Position numbers and translations under genes: made by a program. Shown here piece by piece: positions 40,664 through 51,749 of a stretch of DNA of 64,000 nt; positions within the stretch are counted from its first letter, which is position 1; each line of letters begins with the position of its first letter. Origin of the DNA: Lithodes maja (lineage: Eukaryota; Arthropoda; Malacostraca; Decapoda; Lithodidae); NCBI GenBank assembly GCA_037953745.1, contig JBAKBP010000206.1, positions 186,001 through 250,000 of the forward strand. The letters run 5' to 3'. Below the pieces are notes generated by a model. It saw only the letters and a list, made by a program, of their open reading frames with translations. It had not been told where the DNA came from and did no database searches.

Positions 40664-42390
40664 ACTTCTACTATCTCTATCCTCAGTATGAGGCCAACGG
40701 TGGATGCTGCATATATGTGTACAACAATCTTAATTGTTTTCTCTCATGTTCCCAACAACTATTCTTATGAATTCTCAACTTTATGACTAAAGCTTTCTTG
40801 TCACTCTCAAACCAAAGAATTATGCGCTGTTTATCACTTCCCAAATTCTACTGACAAACCTAAATTCAATGACCATCTAACCTCTAAAGTGGAACACATT
40901 CTTTCCATCGCATAACTGAGGTAATCCACTCGGGCATGGAGACATACACTCCATTTTCTTTCTCTTAATCTAATGCAAAACAAATTTGGTTTATCACGCT
41001 TGTTCTACTACTGTCCATAATATAGAGGAAGCATTCAAACGGTACTGTCGCCTTCAAACTTAACAATCTAGTGCTTCTTATATTTCTTCCCAGCCCAATT
41101 TATTATTCAACTAAGCATAGCCTCTTTCATCAATAACAAATGTTCCAAACTTTTCAACTCTAGTGCTTCCCAAGCTTTCTGATATCTAGCCTAAAACTTC
41201 TCCAAAACTGTTAATTCCTTGTCTTTCCCTCCTCTTTTCCACTCTGACGGCACTACCGACAGGTCTTCCTCTGACTTTCTCTAAAAATTCCACCTTGGAT
41301 GATTCTGGAGTTATTCCTCCTGGTCCATTCCCCTCTCACTTACTTATGCCTAATATCATAATCTATTCTAAGGATGTAATCTCTGCCCTCTCTGGGCTTA
41401 ATACTAAGAAGGCGTAAGGACGGGATGGTGTTCCTCATGTCGTACTCAAAAACTGTTCTTCCGTGCTGACTCCTTACCTAGGCAAACTCATTCTTCCCTG
41501 TTTTTCTTCTAACGCCTTTCCTTCTTGCCGGAAGTTTGCTTTCATTCAATCTGTCTCAAAGAAGGGTGACCGCTCTCAATCCTCCAACTATCGTCTAATT
41601 TCTCTCATTTCTTGCATCTCTAAATTGTGTGAACTATTCTTAATTACAAATTTCTTAAACATTTGTCTTCCCATAATCTACTTTCTGATCACAAGTATGG
41701 TTTCCTTAAGGAACACTCCACTGGAGATCTCCTTGCTTATCTTACCAACTCTTGGTCATGCTCCCTTCGGGACTTCGGTGAGGCTTTTCTCTTGAGCTAG
41801 ACATATAAAAAGCCTTCGATAGAGCCTGGCACAAATATCTAATTTTCAAACTACCCTCCTTCAGTTTCTATCCCTCTATCTGTGCCTTTGTCTTTAATTT
41901 CCTTCCTGATCATTCCATAGTTGCACTTGTGAATGGCCATCAATCACTTCCTCAACCTATAAATTCCGGTGTTCCTCAGGGTTCTGTCCTGTCTCCAGTT
42001 CTCTTAGTAATATTCATTAATGATCCCCTTAACTGTACTCCTAGTCCCATCCACCCACATGCTGATGATTCTACCTAACACTATTCAACTAGTTATTCAC
42101 AACACCCCAGCATGCAATCAGTCCCAAAGTCATGTGACGAGGCCATAGCACGCCCATCTTCTGAGCTATCAATTATTTCTTATTGAAGCACAGAAAATCT
42201 TGTTACTTTCAATTCGTCCAAGACCCAATTTATCTACCCGTCGCAATCTTCCACAAGACTATCAACTACTCTTCAACAATACACACATCAACCCTTCATC
42301 TTCTCTCAATATTCATAGTGTATTTCTTTCATCTAACCTTTCTTGTAAAGATCATATTACCACTCTTGCTAAAACAGCTTCCCACAAGTT

Positions 42391-42452
42391 TTTTTGTTCT
42401 ATGTGAGTGAGGGAGACAAAGGGCAGAACTGTCTGTATCGAGTGCCTCCCCC
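42391..42452 (-). mobile_element. 62-bp antisense LINE-B 3' end inserted in LINE-B
   Basis: T run, then TCTATGTGAGTGAGGGAGAC and GAGTGCCTCCCCC, the complement of the LINE-B 3' terminus. It is flanked by AGTT on both sides (42387-42390 and 42453-42456), a 4-bp duplication. The host LINE-B RT sequence is continuous without it. Confidence 0.85.
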
Positions 42453-42921
42453 AGTTAGGTGTGGTCAACTATCTCTGTGGGTTTTTTACCCCCGCATAGC
42501 TTCTTGCTCTTTATAGGGGCACAGTACGCCCATGTATCAAGAGTCAACAACATTTTGCCCTATCAACTCACTTCCTCTAACTAGTTCCATACAATCTCTT
42601 TCTACACACCACAATATTGCATATCTTTCACTTTTCTATCGCTATTACAACAATCAATAATCTTTAAAGCTCTCTTAGTGCATACCTCCTCCCTTGCAGC
42701 GAGTGATAGGCACCCACCTTTCAACACAGTCCCACTCCTATTATGTTGAGCTCTCCAATCCAAGAATTCCAAATTTGTCAGTCTTTCTTTAACTCAACTA
42801 GTGAACTCTGGAACTCTCTCCCTCAATCAATCTTCCCTTCACCTTAAGACTTAGACTGCTTTAAATTTCGTTTGTCCGGGCATTTTGACCACAATGTCCT
42901 TTGTATTTGGCTCTCTGTCAC

Positions 42922-44535
42922 ACCAGACATGTCAAAACTATTTTGCAGAATCTCTCAGTAGATAAGGCTCCTGGTCCAGATGAAATTCCTCCAATAGTAC
43001 TTAAGAATTGCTCCTTGGTGCTCGCTCCTGTATTGGCAAAATTTTTCCGTCTGTGTACTCATACCTCATGCTTCCCAGTACCCTGGAAAGAAGCAAACAT
43101 CCATCCAGTTCCTAAAAAAGGTGCCTCTTCAGATCCATCAAACTACAGACCGATAGCTATAACTTCCACTCTTGGTAAAGTCTTTGAAATGATATTAAAT
43201 AATCACATAATTAAGCATCTTGAGAATAATAAATTTATCAGTGATAGGCAATATGGTTTTAGACGATGTCGATCAACTGCAGACATGCTTTGCCTTCTTA
43301 CGCATCAAATCAACCAAGCTACAGACCAACATGGTGAAACACATACAATAGCACTGGATATATCAAAGGCATTTGATAGAGTCTGGCATCAATCCTTATT
43401 GTCGAAGATGTCACACTACGGCCTTGCATCATTAGTTCCACTAATTTCTTCTTATCTTCATAACAGAAAAATATGTGTAATGGTAGATGGCCTTTATTCT
43501 CAATTTCACTCAATAAATGCTGGTGTTCCACAGGGATCAGTTTTGGCCCCAATTCTGTTCCTCATTCATATCAATGATCTCATATCTACCACTCATAATC
43601 CAATACATTCCTACGCAGATGACTCAACACTCCACAGTTCCTTCACATTTACCAATTCTTTCACCCAACCCGATCTTATAAATTCAAAAATAAACACTGC
43701 AATTTCTCTGAACCAGGACCTTTCTAGAATTAATGGATGGGGACAAAATAATCTAGTTTCCTTTAATGCACAGAAAACCAAGTACATTCAATTTTCTAAC
43801 CGACAGAATCTCACTGACTCCCATATATATTTTAATGATGTAAATATTCCCACTTCCCCTAGTATTGACATTCTCGGTGTAACATTAACTACTAACTTGA
43901 GCTGGTCACATTATGTTAGAAGCATTGCTAAGAATGCCTCTAAAAAACTGGGACTCCTGTACAGAGTTCGAGAATTCTTCACTGACGAGCAGTTGGCCGT
44001 GATATATAAAAGTCATGTGCGTTCTCAGATGGATTACTGTTCACCTCTGTGGGGTGGAAGTAGAGTGGTTGCATTGAGGCAGTTGGACAAAATTCAAAAT
44101 AAAGCTATTAGATTAATCAATAACCCTGCAATCACACAGGACCTTCCTACATTATCCATACGAAGAAACGTTGCATCCCTTGCATTATTCTACAGATATT
44201 TTCACAGCAATTGTTCCGAGGAACTTGCTTCAATTGTGCCGCCTCTCCACATCTTTCCCCGTAGAACTAGGGCAGCTGAGAGCGCCCATGAATTTACACT
44301 TTCTCCTCCACAATGCAGAACTTCTGCTTATCAGAATTCATTTATCCCCAGAGCTACTACTCTTTGGAATTCACTTCCCTCGAATTGCTTTCCACAAACT
44401 TACAATCTACAAATGTTTAAATCCAGTTGTTACAAACATTTTATGAATGGAGGATGCCTTTAGGCACATGGACCTTTTTGTTTTATCTGTGTTTTTCCTT
44501 CCTCCGTTCATTGTCTCTTAAAAGAAAAAAAAAAA
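42922..44535 (+). mobile_element. LINE-C non-LTR retrotransposon, 5'-truncated, inserted in LINE-B 3' UTR
   Basis: It starts at GACATGTCAAAAC in the linker before the RT and ends in an A-rich tail at about 44520-44535, after which the LINE-B 3' end resumes (GAGACACTCGTTATAGG). It is near-identical to 62240-63854, with about 1-2% difference by eye. Confidence 0.9.
42930..44463 (+). CDS. LINE-C reverse transcriptase, 5'-truncated but uninterrupted
   Basis: This is an RT-like protein of about 510 codons without stops. Order: fingers SVDKAPGPDEIPPIVLKN, PVPKKGASSDPSNYRPIAI, palm ALDISKAFDRVWHQSLL, NAGVPQGSVLAPILFLIHIN, catalytic YADDSTLHSS, thumb LGVTLTTNLSW, and C-terminal MDYCSPLWGGSR and ATTLWNSLPSNCFPQ. 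The Asp residues of the palm and YADD are intact. The endonuclease is missing, so the element cannot move by itself although the RT frame is preserved. The first Met, at 42901, lies in flanking LINE-B DNA; no authentic start exists. LINE-C is related to LINE-B by motif order. Confidence 0.85.
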
Positions 44536-44614
44536 TTGGCTTTGGTGGAGACACTCGTTATAGGAAGCCTGCCCTTTGTCTCCTTCATACACATACACAA
44601 AAATAAAACATAGT

Positions 44615-45050
44615 TGACAAGTGTGAAACTAAAAATGAGCAGGATTTCGGAACAACTCTTCTACTGCAATCACAACAACAGACTCAGCTCTTAAACAGAT
44701 TTCAAAGGCTACTCCCTGCATATCAAAGACCTCTTTACTTCAGGTTTATATGCCAACAATCTGAAGAAATGGAAATGGTCTGGCACTACCTGAGACTTGT
44801 TAGACTGCTCTAACCTCAGTCCCCCTCAATTCCCCTAAACTCAGAGAACCTTAAGTCCTTCAGCTACAGCAAGAAAAACCATTGCGAACATATAGTCTTG
44901 TATTTCCGAGTCCCTTCTGTCTCCGCATAAAGATTTCCCTTTATGAAAAACAACACACATACACTGTCCATGCGTTTCGTATGCAATATAACTCATTATT
45001 ACTGGTTACTCTCCGATCAGTATAATTTCTATGTATTCCATACTTAGACC
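44615..45050. other. No gene or element recognised
   Basis: Unique-looking DNA between LINE-B copy 2 and the family E element. Confidence 0.4.
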
Positions 45051-45470
45051 TTAACACTTACGCTGCGGGCATATTTCCGCTATATTATGGCTCATTCAGG
45101 CACTCCTGAATGATTGAGCAAGTGTCTGAATGAAATTAAATGTATTCAGCCAAAACCTAGAAGAAATAGATTCAAAATGACACCAGAACGACCTTCGTAG
45201 CGCACAGGGCTTATCCACAGCGCTACCAAAGACATTCGCTAATATTGAGTGAATATCGCTAATATCGCGCTACATTTGCCTTTGGCAGCGCTGCTATGTC
45301 TAGCGGGTTTATAGGTCATACCTTCAGTGCTGAGGCCGACTTGCTGGAGAGCGGACGGGCGCCTTCCGCGCTCCCGCTCACTCGAACTCGTCTCCACAGA
45401 CTTTAAAAGCCTGTAAATTGCTATAAATTGCCATGGTGTTCCGGAATGTCCTCTGCAGCCAATGGGTTAA
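45051..45470 (-). mobile_element. Family E TTAA element, complete
   Basis: It begins TTAACACTTACGCTGCGGGC and ends CTGCAGCCAATGGGTTAA. It is 420 bp and GC-richer than its surroundings. Its reverse complement aligns with 49165-50197 along its length (TGGAGACGAGTNNNAGTGAGC, GGTGTCATTTT, GCGGAAATATGCCC). It is non-coding. Confidence 0.85.
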
Positions 45471-46535
45471 ACTCCAATCCTACACTCATAACACTGTTCA
45501 CGTTCAAAAAAAAATCCCAGGTATCCCCTTCATTGTGTCAAGAAAACCTATAGGCATGTGTCGTGTGTCGTAGAAAATTAGTGATATACATTCACTGAGC
45601 CAGAGGTTAAGGGGAAACTTCAATATTTTAGCCTCTCTGCCAAATTTCATTATACAATATATTTTCCTAAGAGTGTGAAGCCATATCCATGAGATTTATT
45701 CTTACCAGATATTAATACATATATATCGTAGTCATATAATTGTCAAGTATCCAGAGTGTTATGCCCGAAGTCATAAATTCAACTTTAAATTTGATCATTC
45801 ATTCACGTCACACCAGAGTAGCTTAGTCACCTCTTTAAAATATTTGTCAACAATCGTTTTCTTCTTTCGATTCACCAACCACTAACAATAACAGGAGAAT
45901 TAATTCACCATTATAAGCAATGTGTGACAAGATAAAATAATACAAGGAATACATTTCCTAAGAATCTGTGATATCGTACTTTGCAAAAAACAATGCCAAT
46001 AATATTATAAGAATCAATAACTCAAAATCTTTCATTCTTTCGCTCCCCCCCCCCCCACACACACGCACACACTCCCCACACACCCTCACCACTCATTTAC
46101 TCCCTCTTGCATTTTCGCTCATTCCGTTATCTCTCCCTACCCCTATAGAGTCTAAACAAATGTAACCTACATTTATTAATCAAGCAGAGTTTACATTAGT
46201 CACCCATAAGGATGTTTTCCAAAAAGTGCCTTTTTCTCTCCCACAGAGCGGAGGGCAACTGCTATCATCAATCTGGCGGACCCCTACTTGTCGAGCTCGC
46301 CCCATCCAGTGCCACCTGATCCAGTTAACAAGACAAGAAGGACCTAACTCGACCCTCTAGGTCCAGGGCAAGCAGACATTCTTTTCCTCAGTCCAACAGG
46401 CAGCGGGAAGAGGACAAATTGCAAAATATATTTACTGGCAGAGCAAGAAATCAGGTCAGGCTCGGGACCAACTACTCAGCTTGGGCTAAAATCTATATTT
46501 GGAATACAGCTCAACTAGAACCTCTATTGATTCAA
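45471..46535. other. No gene recognised; C run and AC-rich patch
   Basis: A run of C at 46046-46056 and an AC/CTC patch to about 46090. No credible frame, tRNA or terminal repeats were found. Confidence 0.4.
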
Positions 46536-46539
46536 ACTC

Positions 46540-46775
46540 AACGGCAGCCTGCCTTGAGTTATACTCATCGACTACTGGTCCTGAGGCTGTATAGCAACCT
46601 GCCCTGTGCAATGTTCACCGATAACCTATCGTGAACTATACCCATTGACTAATAGCTCTGGGACAGCTTAGCGACAACCTGTCTTGAACAAAGTTCACCG
46701 GTATCCTACTGTGGATCATACCCAGTAACTAATTATCCTAGGGGAAGTACAGTGGCTACCTGCACTGCACAGTAT
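46540..46775. repeat. Degenerate tandem repeat, about 81-bp unit
   Basis: CAACCTGCCCTG (46594), CAACCTGTCTTG (46675) and CTACCTGCACTG (46755) are spaced 80-81 bases apart, with GTTCACCGATAACCTA and GTTCACCGGTATCCTA at matching offsets. Three or so old copies. Confidence 0.7.
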
Positions 46776-46779
46776 GCTC

Positions 46780-47443
46780 GCAATTATCTATTTGTGAGTC
46801 GCCAGCTACACCTGCCCACCTGCGACGAGGAGAAGAAAGAAGACCTACGCCTCATCGCCATTTACCTGCCATACTAGAGAAATCTGTGGAGTTTAATAAT
46901 GAGTTACCATAGTGTCTTGTTGTCCCACTTCGTCTGGGTTCCCTACTTAACGTAACAGGTAAAACAATCCACACACTGTCTCTCATCTGATATAATGATA
47001 TCTCAGATTTTCGTTGGTCATTTTCCACAAGTGCCTACCGAGATATATGTATATTCCAGTTACAGTAATAACGCCTCCTCACAACACCCGCTCGCAAACA
47101 TAACAAACACGCATCTAACTTATTAACTCATCGAGACAACCCCAACTCTGCAGGCTCTTTTCTATCTATCAAAACAAGTGTATTCATATTGCCACTTTAT
47201 GTAAATTGCCATTCTGATCATATTGTTATGTATACTTGCCTTTTGATTACTTTGTTTTGTCGATCAACTCATATAAACTGTATACGTAGTAGAGTAGAGA
47301 CCCCTGTCTTTGTAATGCTTTATTGTGTACTATAAATAACACTAAAACCTCTAAGTATAGGGCATTATACAGAGTTTGTTTTCAATGTAACTAAATTGCT
47401 CCATAAACCCTGTATAATATCATAGTGTGATCTACTTCTGGCT
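46780..47443. other. No gene or element recognised
   Basis: No motif or repeat relationship seen. Confidence 0.4.
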
Positions 47444-47795
47444 GGGGAGATTGTAGGTACCTATTGAACAGGGCACTACCCAGGGGAGGCTACATCTACG
47501 CATATGATAAGGAGTTGGTGGAACTCTTGTTTCATTTGTCTGGCTTCTCCTACTATTTTTATTGGTTCCTCACCTACACAGAGAGTAATCCAACTAACTC
47601 TCACAAACACCTCCTCTTCCTATTCATTTGAATATACTTAACATGCACACCACACTTCTTTCCAACACACCTAAATTGCTGCTAACATACCTTGATTTTG
47701 GCTCTCTGTCATTCTTTTAACTTTGGGGGGGAGGGGGGGGGGGGGACTTGTTACAGGCAGCTCTGCCTTTTGTCTCCTTCATTCGCATGACAAAA
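47444..47795 (+). mobile_element. LINE-B internally deleted derivative (5' UTR joined to 3' UTR)
   Basis: Bases 47444-47685 match the 5' UTR of the 55020 copy from its first base (GGGGAGATTGTAGG) to ACACCACACTTCTTTCC. Then the sequence jumps to the 3' UTR (TTGATTTTGGCTCTCTGTCA) and the conserved terminus with the AGGCAG-CTCTGCCT hairpin and AAAAATA. About 2.9 kb of coding DNA is missing. A G run interrupts the 3' UTR at 47726-47749. Confidence 0.8.
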
Positions 47796-47799
47796 ATAT

Positions 47800-48580
47800 A
47801 TAAATTATATTGTATTCTTGCTAATTATTTGATGTTCATGTTACCCCTTATTGTGTATAAATAAATCATTGTGTTTCCTATGATTGTGTTATTTACCCTG
47901 TTCTATTGTAGAATTAGTGTATTGCATATCTTGTTTTTCCCGTTTAGTGAATCCACAATTACTTCTTTTTGTCTAGCGTAACAGTCTAAGCCTAATATCG
48001 AGTTTATCATATCGATAGCCACTAGAAAATTAAAGTCATCAGAATAACAAGTTAATAAAATTTACTTTGTATTCTTTATCACTCTTTAATAAAAGCCTGA
48101 ACACTTTATATTTAGAAAATAAGTAGCTGCATAATGTGTATTTTTAAGGGCAAATCCAAGATGAAAAGGCAATATACATAAATATTGATAAATAAATATT
48201 TACATACCTAGACTCCTTGCAAAATATCATAGTTACCCTTAGTAAGTTGTTTTCTGTGAGGTAAAAAATTAAAGAAAAATTATGTAAGTAGGATACCTAA
48301 TATATTACAAAGGTAAATATTATACAGTATGTACTTATTCCTGATACACTGGTTAAGGAAAAGCTCTTATTGTGATCCAGATGAAGTGCACTTTTATGTC
48401 CTAATGGCGGCATTAGCACAATTTCATGCAATGGATTGACCTTTCAGGATTTCTATTTATATTTAATTAAATTATATTATATTATACTTTGTTGTTGTTG
48501 TTCTTAGGGTTGTGATCTGCAATGTACACAGAGTAGGAATCTCCAGATATTTACACAGGTGTTATTAGCGTTTGGACAGC
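47800..48580. other. No gene or element recognised
   Basis: AT-rich, short frames only. Confidence 0.4.
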
Positions 48581-48585
48581 TTTTG

Positions 48586-48843
48586 CATGTGTGTTTTTTG
48601 TTTTTTTTGAAAGAGTGTAGAGAGGGGAGAAGGGGTGTTGGAGAGAGAGGAAGCTGTTGGAGTTGCTATGTTATGTGTGTCTAGTCTGTTATGTCATCAG
48701 GATGTCTCCTGACTGGGTGCGAATATGTGGAACATGCTAGGACGTACTACCACACCCACTAAATGTCCGCCGTGGCAGGGATTCGATCCCGGGTCTTTCA
48801 GATTCACACATGAGCGTGCTCACCACTCGACCGCCGCGGCTCC
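48586..48843 (-). mobile_element. tRNA-derived SINE-2, copy 1
   Basis: Minus strand: GAGCCGCGGCGGTCGAGTGG then TGAGCACGC (A-box region), GGGATCGAATCCC (B-box), acceptor-like CTGCCACGGC, then a body (GTGGTAGTACGTCCTAGC, CAACTCCAACAGCTTCCTC) and an A-rich tail. The head pairs like a tRNA acceptor stem. A second copy lies at 50780. Confidence 0.8.
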
Positions 48844-48879
48844 ATATTATTTTGCATTTGTTTTGCCTTTTTCGGCAAT

Positions 48880-49148
48880 ATGCTATTAGTTAGCCCCATA
48901 GAAAAAGCTTCCACAGACCCCCTTCAAACTAATATTACGTCCCCAGACCCCCCATCAAGCTAAGTACGTAGAATTTTCGGTAGAGAAATGTACTGACCGA
49001 AGGCCAGTCTTTCTTAAAATGCAGACTCGCTATCGCCTGACAAATGAATAGGGTGCAGTCATATAGTTGCCAAACTAATAAGGTGAAACATCTTAAAATC
49101 TCCAAATTAATGAAGTGGAAAAGAGAGGGTCCAAAAACATTCATATAC
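48880..49148 (+). mobile_element. Family A TTAA MITE, old fragment
   Basis: ATTTTCGGTAGAGAAATGTAC, GACTCGCTATCGCCTG and GCCAAACTAATAAGGTGAAAC are family A in order. The ends are lost. Confidence 0.7.
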
Positions 49149-49164
49149 TTCGCACTAGAAAAGA

Positions 49165-50197
49165 TTAACCCCTACACTGCAGGAGCCGTACAGGTACGTC
49201 ATGGCAATTAACTTCAATTTAAAGCCATTTAAAGCCTGTGGAGACGAGTGCAAGTGAGCAGGAGCGCAGCAGGCCCCCGTCCGCTCTCTGGCACGTCTTC
49301 CGCGGCACTGAGACTCACCCCATATCTCGCGAGAGGCAAAAATTAGCGCGACATTGCTAATCATTAGCAAATATTGTCGATGTTTGTAGTAACGCTGCAG
49401 GTAAACCCTGCGTGCTATAAAACTCGTTCTGGTGTCATTTTAAAGTTATTTTCTTCTAGTTTCTTTGCTGCAAACATTTCATTTCATTCAAGCACTTGCT
49501 TAACCTCTGAAGTGCGCATGGGGGTAATTGGAAACGTCCCCTGTGCTGACGTATTTGAGGTGTTTCCGTCACTAAAATATTCATTGTGCCATTAATAGCA
49601 TTAATACTTATCCATATGCGCCTATTATGGGTTGATTATAAAGGTATTAACCTGAAACAACAATAAAACGAGTGAAAACAGCGTTTGGATGGTCAAAATC
49701 GGAGATATAGCCCGCGAGTTGTATAATGTATGGGTGAGGCAAGCTGCTTTCCTGCCAATTTCCCCCAAGGCCACTGAGACACAGTCGATCGATACTCTCT
49801 CTCTCTCTCTTGCACTCGCTTGCCATCAGTGATGACAACACCCTGCTTGCAACTCGCTAATGTTAGCATGAAAATATACCTCAGAATAAGAGAATAACAG
49901 GGAAAATAGGTGATAACTGAAGGAGAGGAGGAAAGTGGGGAAGGAGGGGAGGTAGAGGACTGATATTTTGCATGGCCCAGGGGCCAAAAACAAATAAAAA
50001 AATAAAAAAATAAAAATTAAAAAAATATTTTTTTTCGATGTCAAAAGTTGATTTTTTTTTTCACTCACTCATAAGAGTCTCCCCGCAGTCCGCCGGGGGA
50101 ACTCTTAAGAGTCTCCCAGCAGTTCCCGGGTTAAGCGATCAGGAGTGCTTGAATTAGCCCTATTATAGCGGAAATATGCCCACACTGATCGGGTTAA
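49165..50197 (+). mobile_element. Family E TTAA element, interrupted by family F
   Basis: It starts TTAACCCCTACACTGCAGG and ends ATATGCCCACACTGATCGGGTTAA. It aligns with the 45 kb copy in two parts, 49165-49503 and 50131-50197, with a 628-bp insertion between them at a TTAA. Confidence 0.85.
49500..50134. mobile_element. Family F TTAA element nested in family E
   Basis: Left TTAACCTCTGAAGTGCGC, right AGCAGTTCCCGGGTTAA; the ends are weakly inverted. TTAA flanks both sides, and the host family E sequence (CACTTGCTTAA, then GCGATCAGGAGTGC) is continuous once it and one TTAA are removed. It contains a short CT run (49795-49810), an AT-rich stretch near 50000, and no recognised coding region. Confidence 0.82.
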
Positions 50198-50440
50198 AAC
50201 AATCCTGTTCATCGGTGCCTAAGCGTTACGTATCATGTTGTTGATTTTGAGACCACATCAAAATGTTTACCTTAACGTGTGACTACCTCCGTGCCAGATT
50301 AACACCTTCATGGAAAAGGGGCCTAACTACACTCAGCAGCAGCCCAGGTCAGCCTCTCTTGCCCTCAACCATTCAGCAGGCAAGACAGACAGGACAACTA
50401 CTTAAAGTTTACCTAAAGTTGACCAAATCAACTTATCTGG
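50198..50440. other. No gene or element recognised
   Basis: Unique-looking sequence upstream of a repetitive open frame. Confidence 0.4.
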
Positions 50441-50441
50441 T

Positions 50442-50756
50442 ATGCCCATTGCAGCCAGTTCATTTTGTGGCATGAACATTGCAGCTACACCTTCTAGCCT
50501 GGGCATGCCCATTGCAGTGACACATCTGTTGCACTCACCTTCACTCCTACCTTTTGCTGAAACCAACACCAGTGACACGCCCGTTGCAGTCACCTACATT
50601 TCCCCTTTTGGCATTCCTATTATAGCCAAAACCAGTGACACGCTTATTGCAGTTACTACTCCCCCTTCTAGCACGCCCATCATAGCCAGCATCCAACCCT
50701 ACATTAAGAAATCAAAGAAGGAGAAAAAGAAGATTATTAAAGACAGAGAACAATAA
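50442..50756 (+). CDS. Hypothetical 104-residue repetitive ORF, uncertain
   Basis: The translation repeats short GMPIAVT / TPIIA-like units (MPIAASSFCG, MNIAATPSS, MPIAVTHLL, TPVAVTYIS, IPIIAKTSD, TPIIASIQP) and ends with a lysine-rich tail KKSKKEKKKIIKDREQ before a stop. There is no signal peptide or known domain that I recognise. It sits directly before SINE-2 copy 2. It could be an exon fragment, a LINE ORF1 remnant or a chance frame over a degenerate 45-60-bp DNA repeat (GCCCATTGCAG motif). Confidence 0.25.
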   Translation: MPIAASSFCGMNIAATPSSLGMPIAVTHLLHSPSLLPFAETNTSDTPVAVTYISPFGIPIIAKTSDTLIAVTTPPSSTPIIASIQPYIKKSKKEKKKIIKDREQ

Positions 50757-50779
50757 TAAGAAGATGTCTCCCAGGGAAG

Positions 50780-51040
50780 ATATGGCAGTTTGAGTGGAGA
50801 GCATGCTCACATGTGAATCACCTTGCCCTGGCTTCAATCCCAGCCAAGGCAGACATGCTAAGTGTGGTAGTACATCCTAGCGTGTTTCACATGCTCGCAC
50901 CCAATCGGGGGACACCACGACAATGTCTGTGGGACACCACGACAATATGTACAGAGTAATAACACACACAACAAAGCCACTCCAACAGCTTCCTCTCTCT
51001 CCAACCATCTTCTCGCCTCTCAACACTCTTCGGAAAGTAG
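50780..51040 (+). mobile_element. tRNA-derived SINE-2, copy 2
   Basis: GTTTGAGTGGAGAGCATGCTC (A-box region), GGCTTCAATCCCAGCC (decayed B-box), then GTGGTAGTACATCCTAGCG, CGCACCCAATCGGGGGACAC and CACTCCAACAGCTTCCTCTC match the reverse complement of 48586-48843. It carries a tandem duplication of GGGACACCACGACAAT. Confidence 0.8.
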
Positions 51041-51494
51041 ATACGAGGTGCCGTTGTAGAGGCATATCCCTCAATACCTTCATCTGACCTGACATCTGAT
51101 AGAAAAACGAAGTCGAAGGCCCTCGCTACCATGCCCGAAAACTGGAAAAAAAATAGCCTTTGCCCTCCAACTTTTGAGAAACACAATCCTCTCCTTCTTG
51201 GATTTCCAGAGATTATACAAGTCTCGTCTTTAAAGACCCTTCCTGAATCACCAACTATGACAAACTACATTATACACAGTAACATAAATATGACTTACCA
51301 GGATCTTGCGATAGTCTCATGACGCCGTGATTGAATTGGATTAAGAATAGTATCTGTCTTGCTTTGAAAATTACAACACAGCACTATAAATACCTTAACC
51401 CTTTTTGTGCGGTTGCTTCTATAGGTTAGAATAAGCTCTGCTGGCTATTTCCCCACTAATTCCGCTCAATACACGTCGCCCTAGCGCCATATCC

Positions 51495-51668
51495 AATCAG
51501 AAGTAAATCAACACCTAAATGGCACGAAAAGTCCTAATATTGACAAGGCAATAGGGTGAAAGGTCTTAAAATAGCCAAACTAATGGAACAAACGTCATAA
51601 ATATCAAAACTATTGGGGCTAAAAATGAGGGAAAAGGGAGTCCAGAAGAGAATCCACCTTCCCCTTAA
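51495..51668 (+). mobile_element. Family A TTAA MITE, right part
   Basis: CACCTAAATGGCACGAAAAGTC, CCAAACTAATGGAACAAACG and the end TTCCCCTTAA. The left half is missing. Confidence 0.75.
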
Positions 51669-51749
51669 GCAGTATGAGAGTACTGGCATTATTTCAGTGT
51701 TTATGAATTTGGCATCTACCCAGGGAAGCAGGTTAATTCACTCACTCTC

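Larger units (their letters stand above)
39090..42840 (+). pseudogene. LINE-B endonuclease-RT, decayed
   Basis: The endonuclease start reads LLSILIINFCKICGLSSNLH and LLFLTETQ (39130-39290), then is broken by the CR1 insertion. After 40664 come remnants such as GGCCIYVYNNL-like sequence, NTKKA (RT fingers, about 41400), KKGDRSQSSNYRLISLISC (41550), KAFDRAWHKYL (41810), NSGVPQGSVLS (41960), ADDST (42060), and LINE-B C-terminal motifs to about 42840. Stops and frameshifts are frequent, so no function remains. Confidence 0.78.
38868..44612 (+). mobile_element. LINE-B copy 2, old, carrying three nested insertions
   Basis: Pieces in order are 38868-39312 (5' UTR and endonuclease start), 40664-42390, 42453-42921 and 44536-44612 (3' terminus). 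Between them lie a CR1 copy, a 62-bp antisense LINE-B end and a LINE-C copy. The pieces align collinearly with the uninterrupted parts of the 55-59.8 kb copy. Many indels show that this is the oldest LINE-B copy here. Confidence 0.85.
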
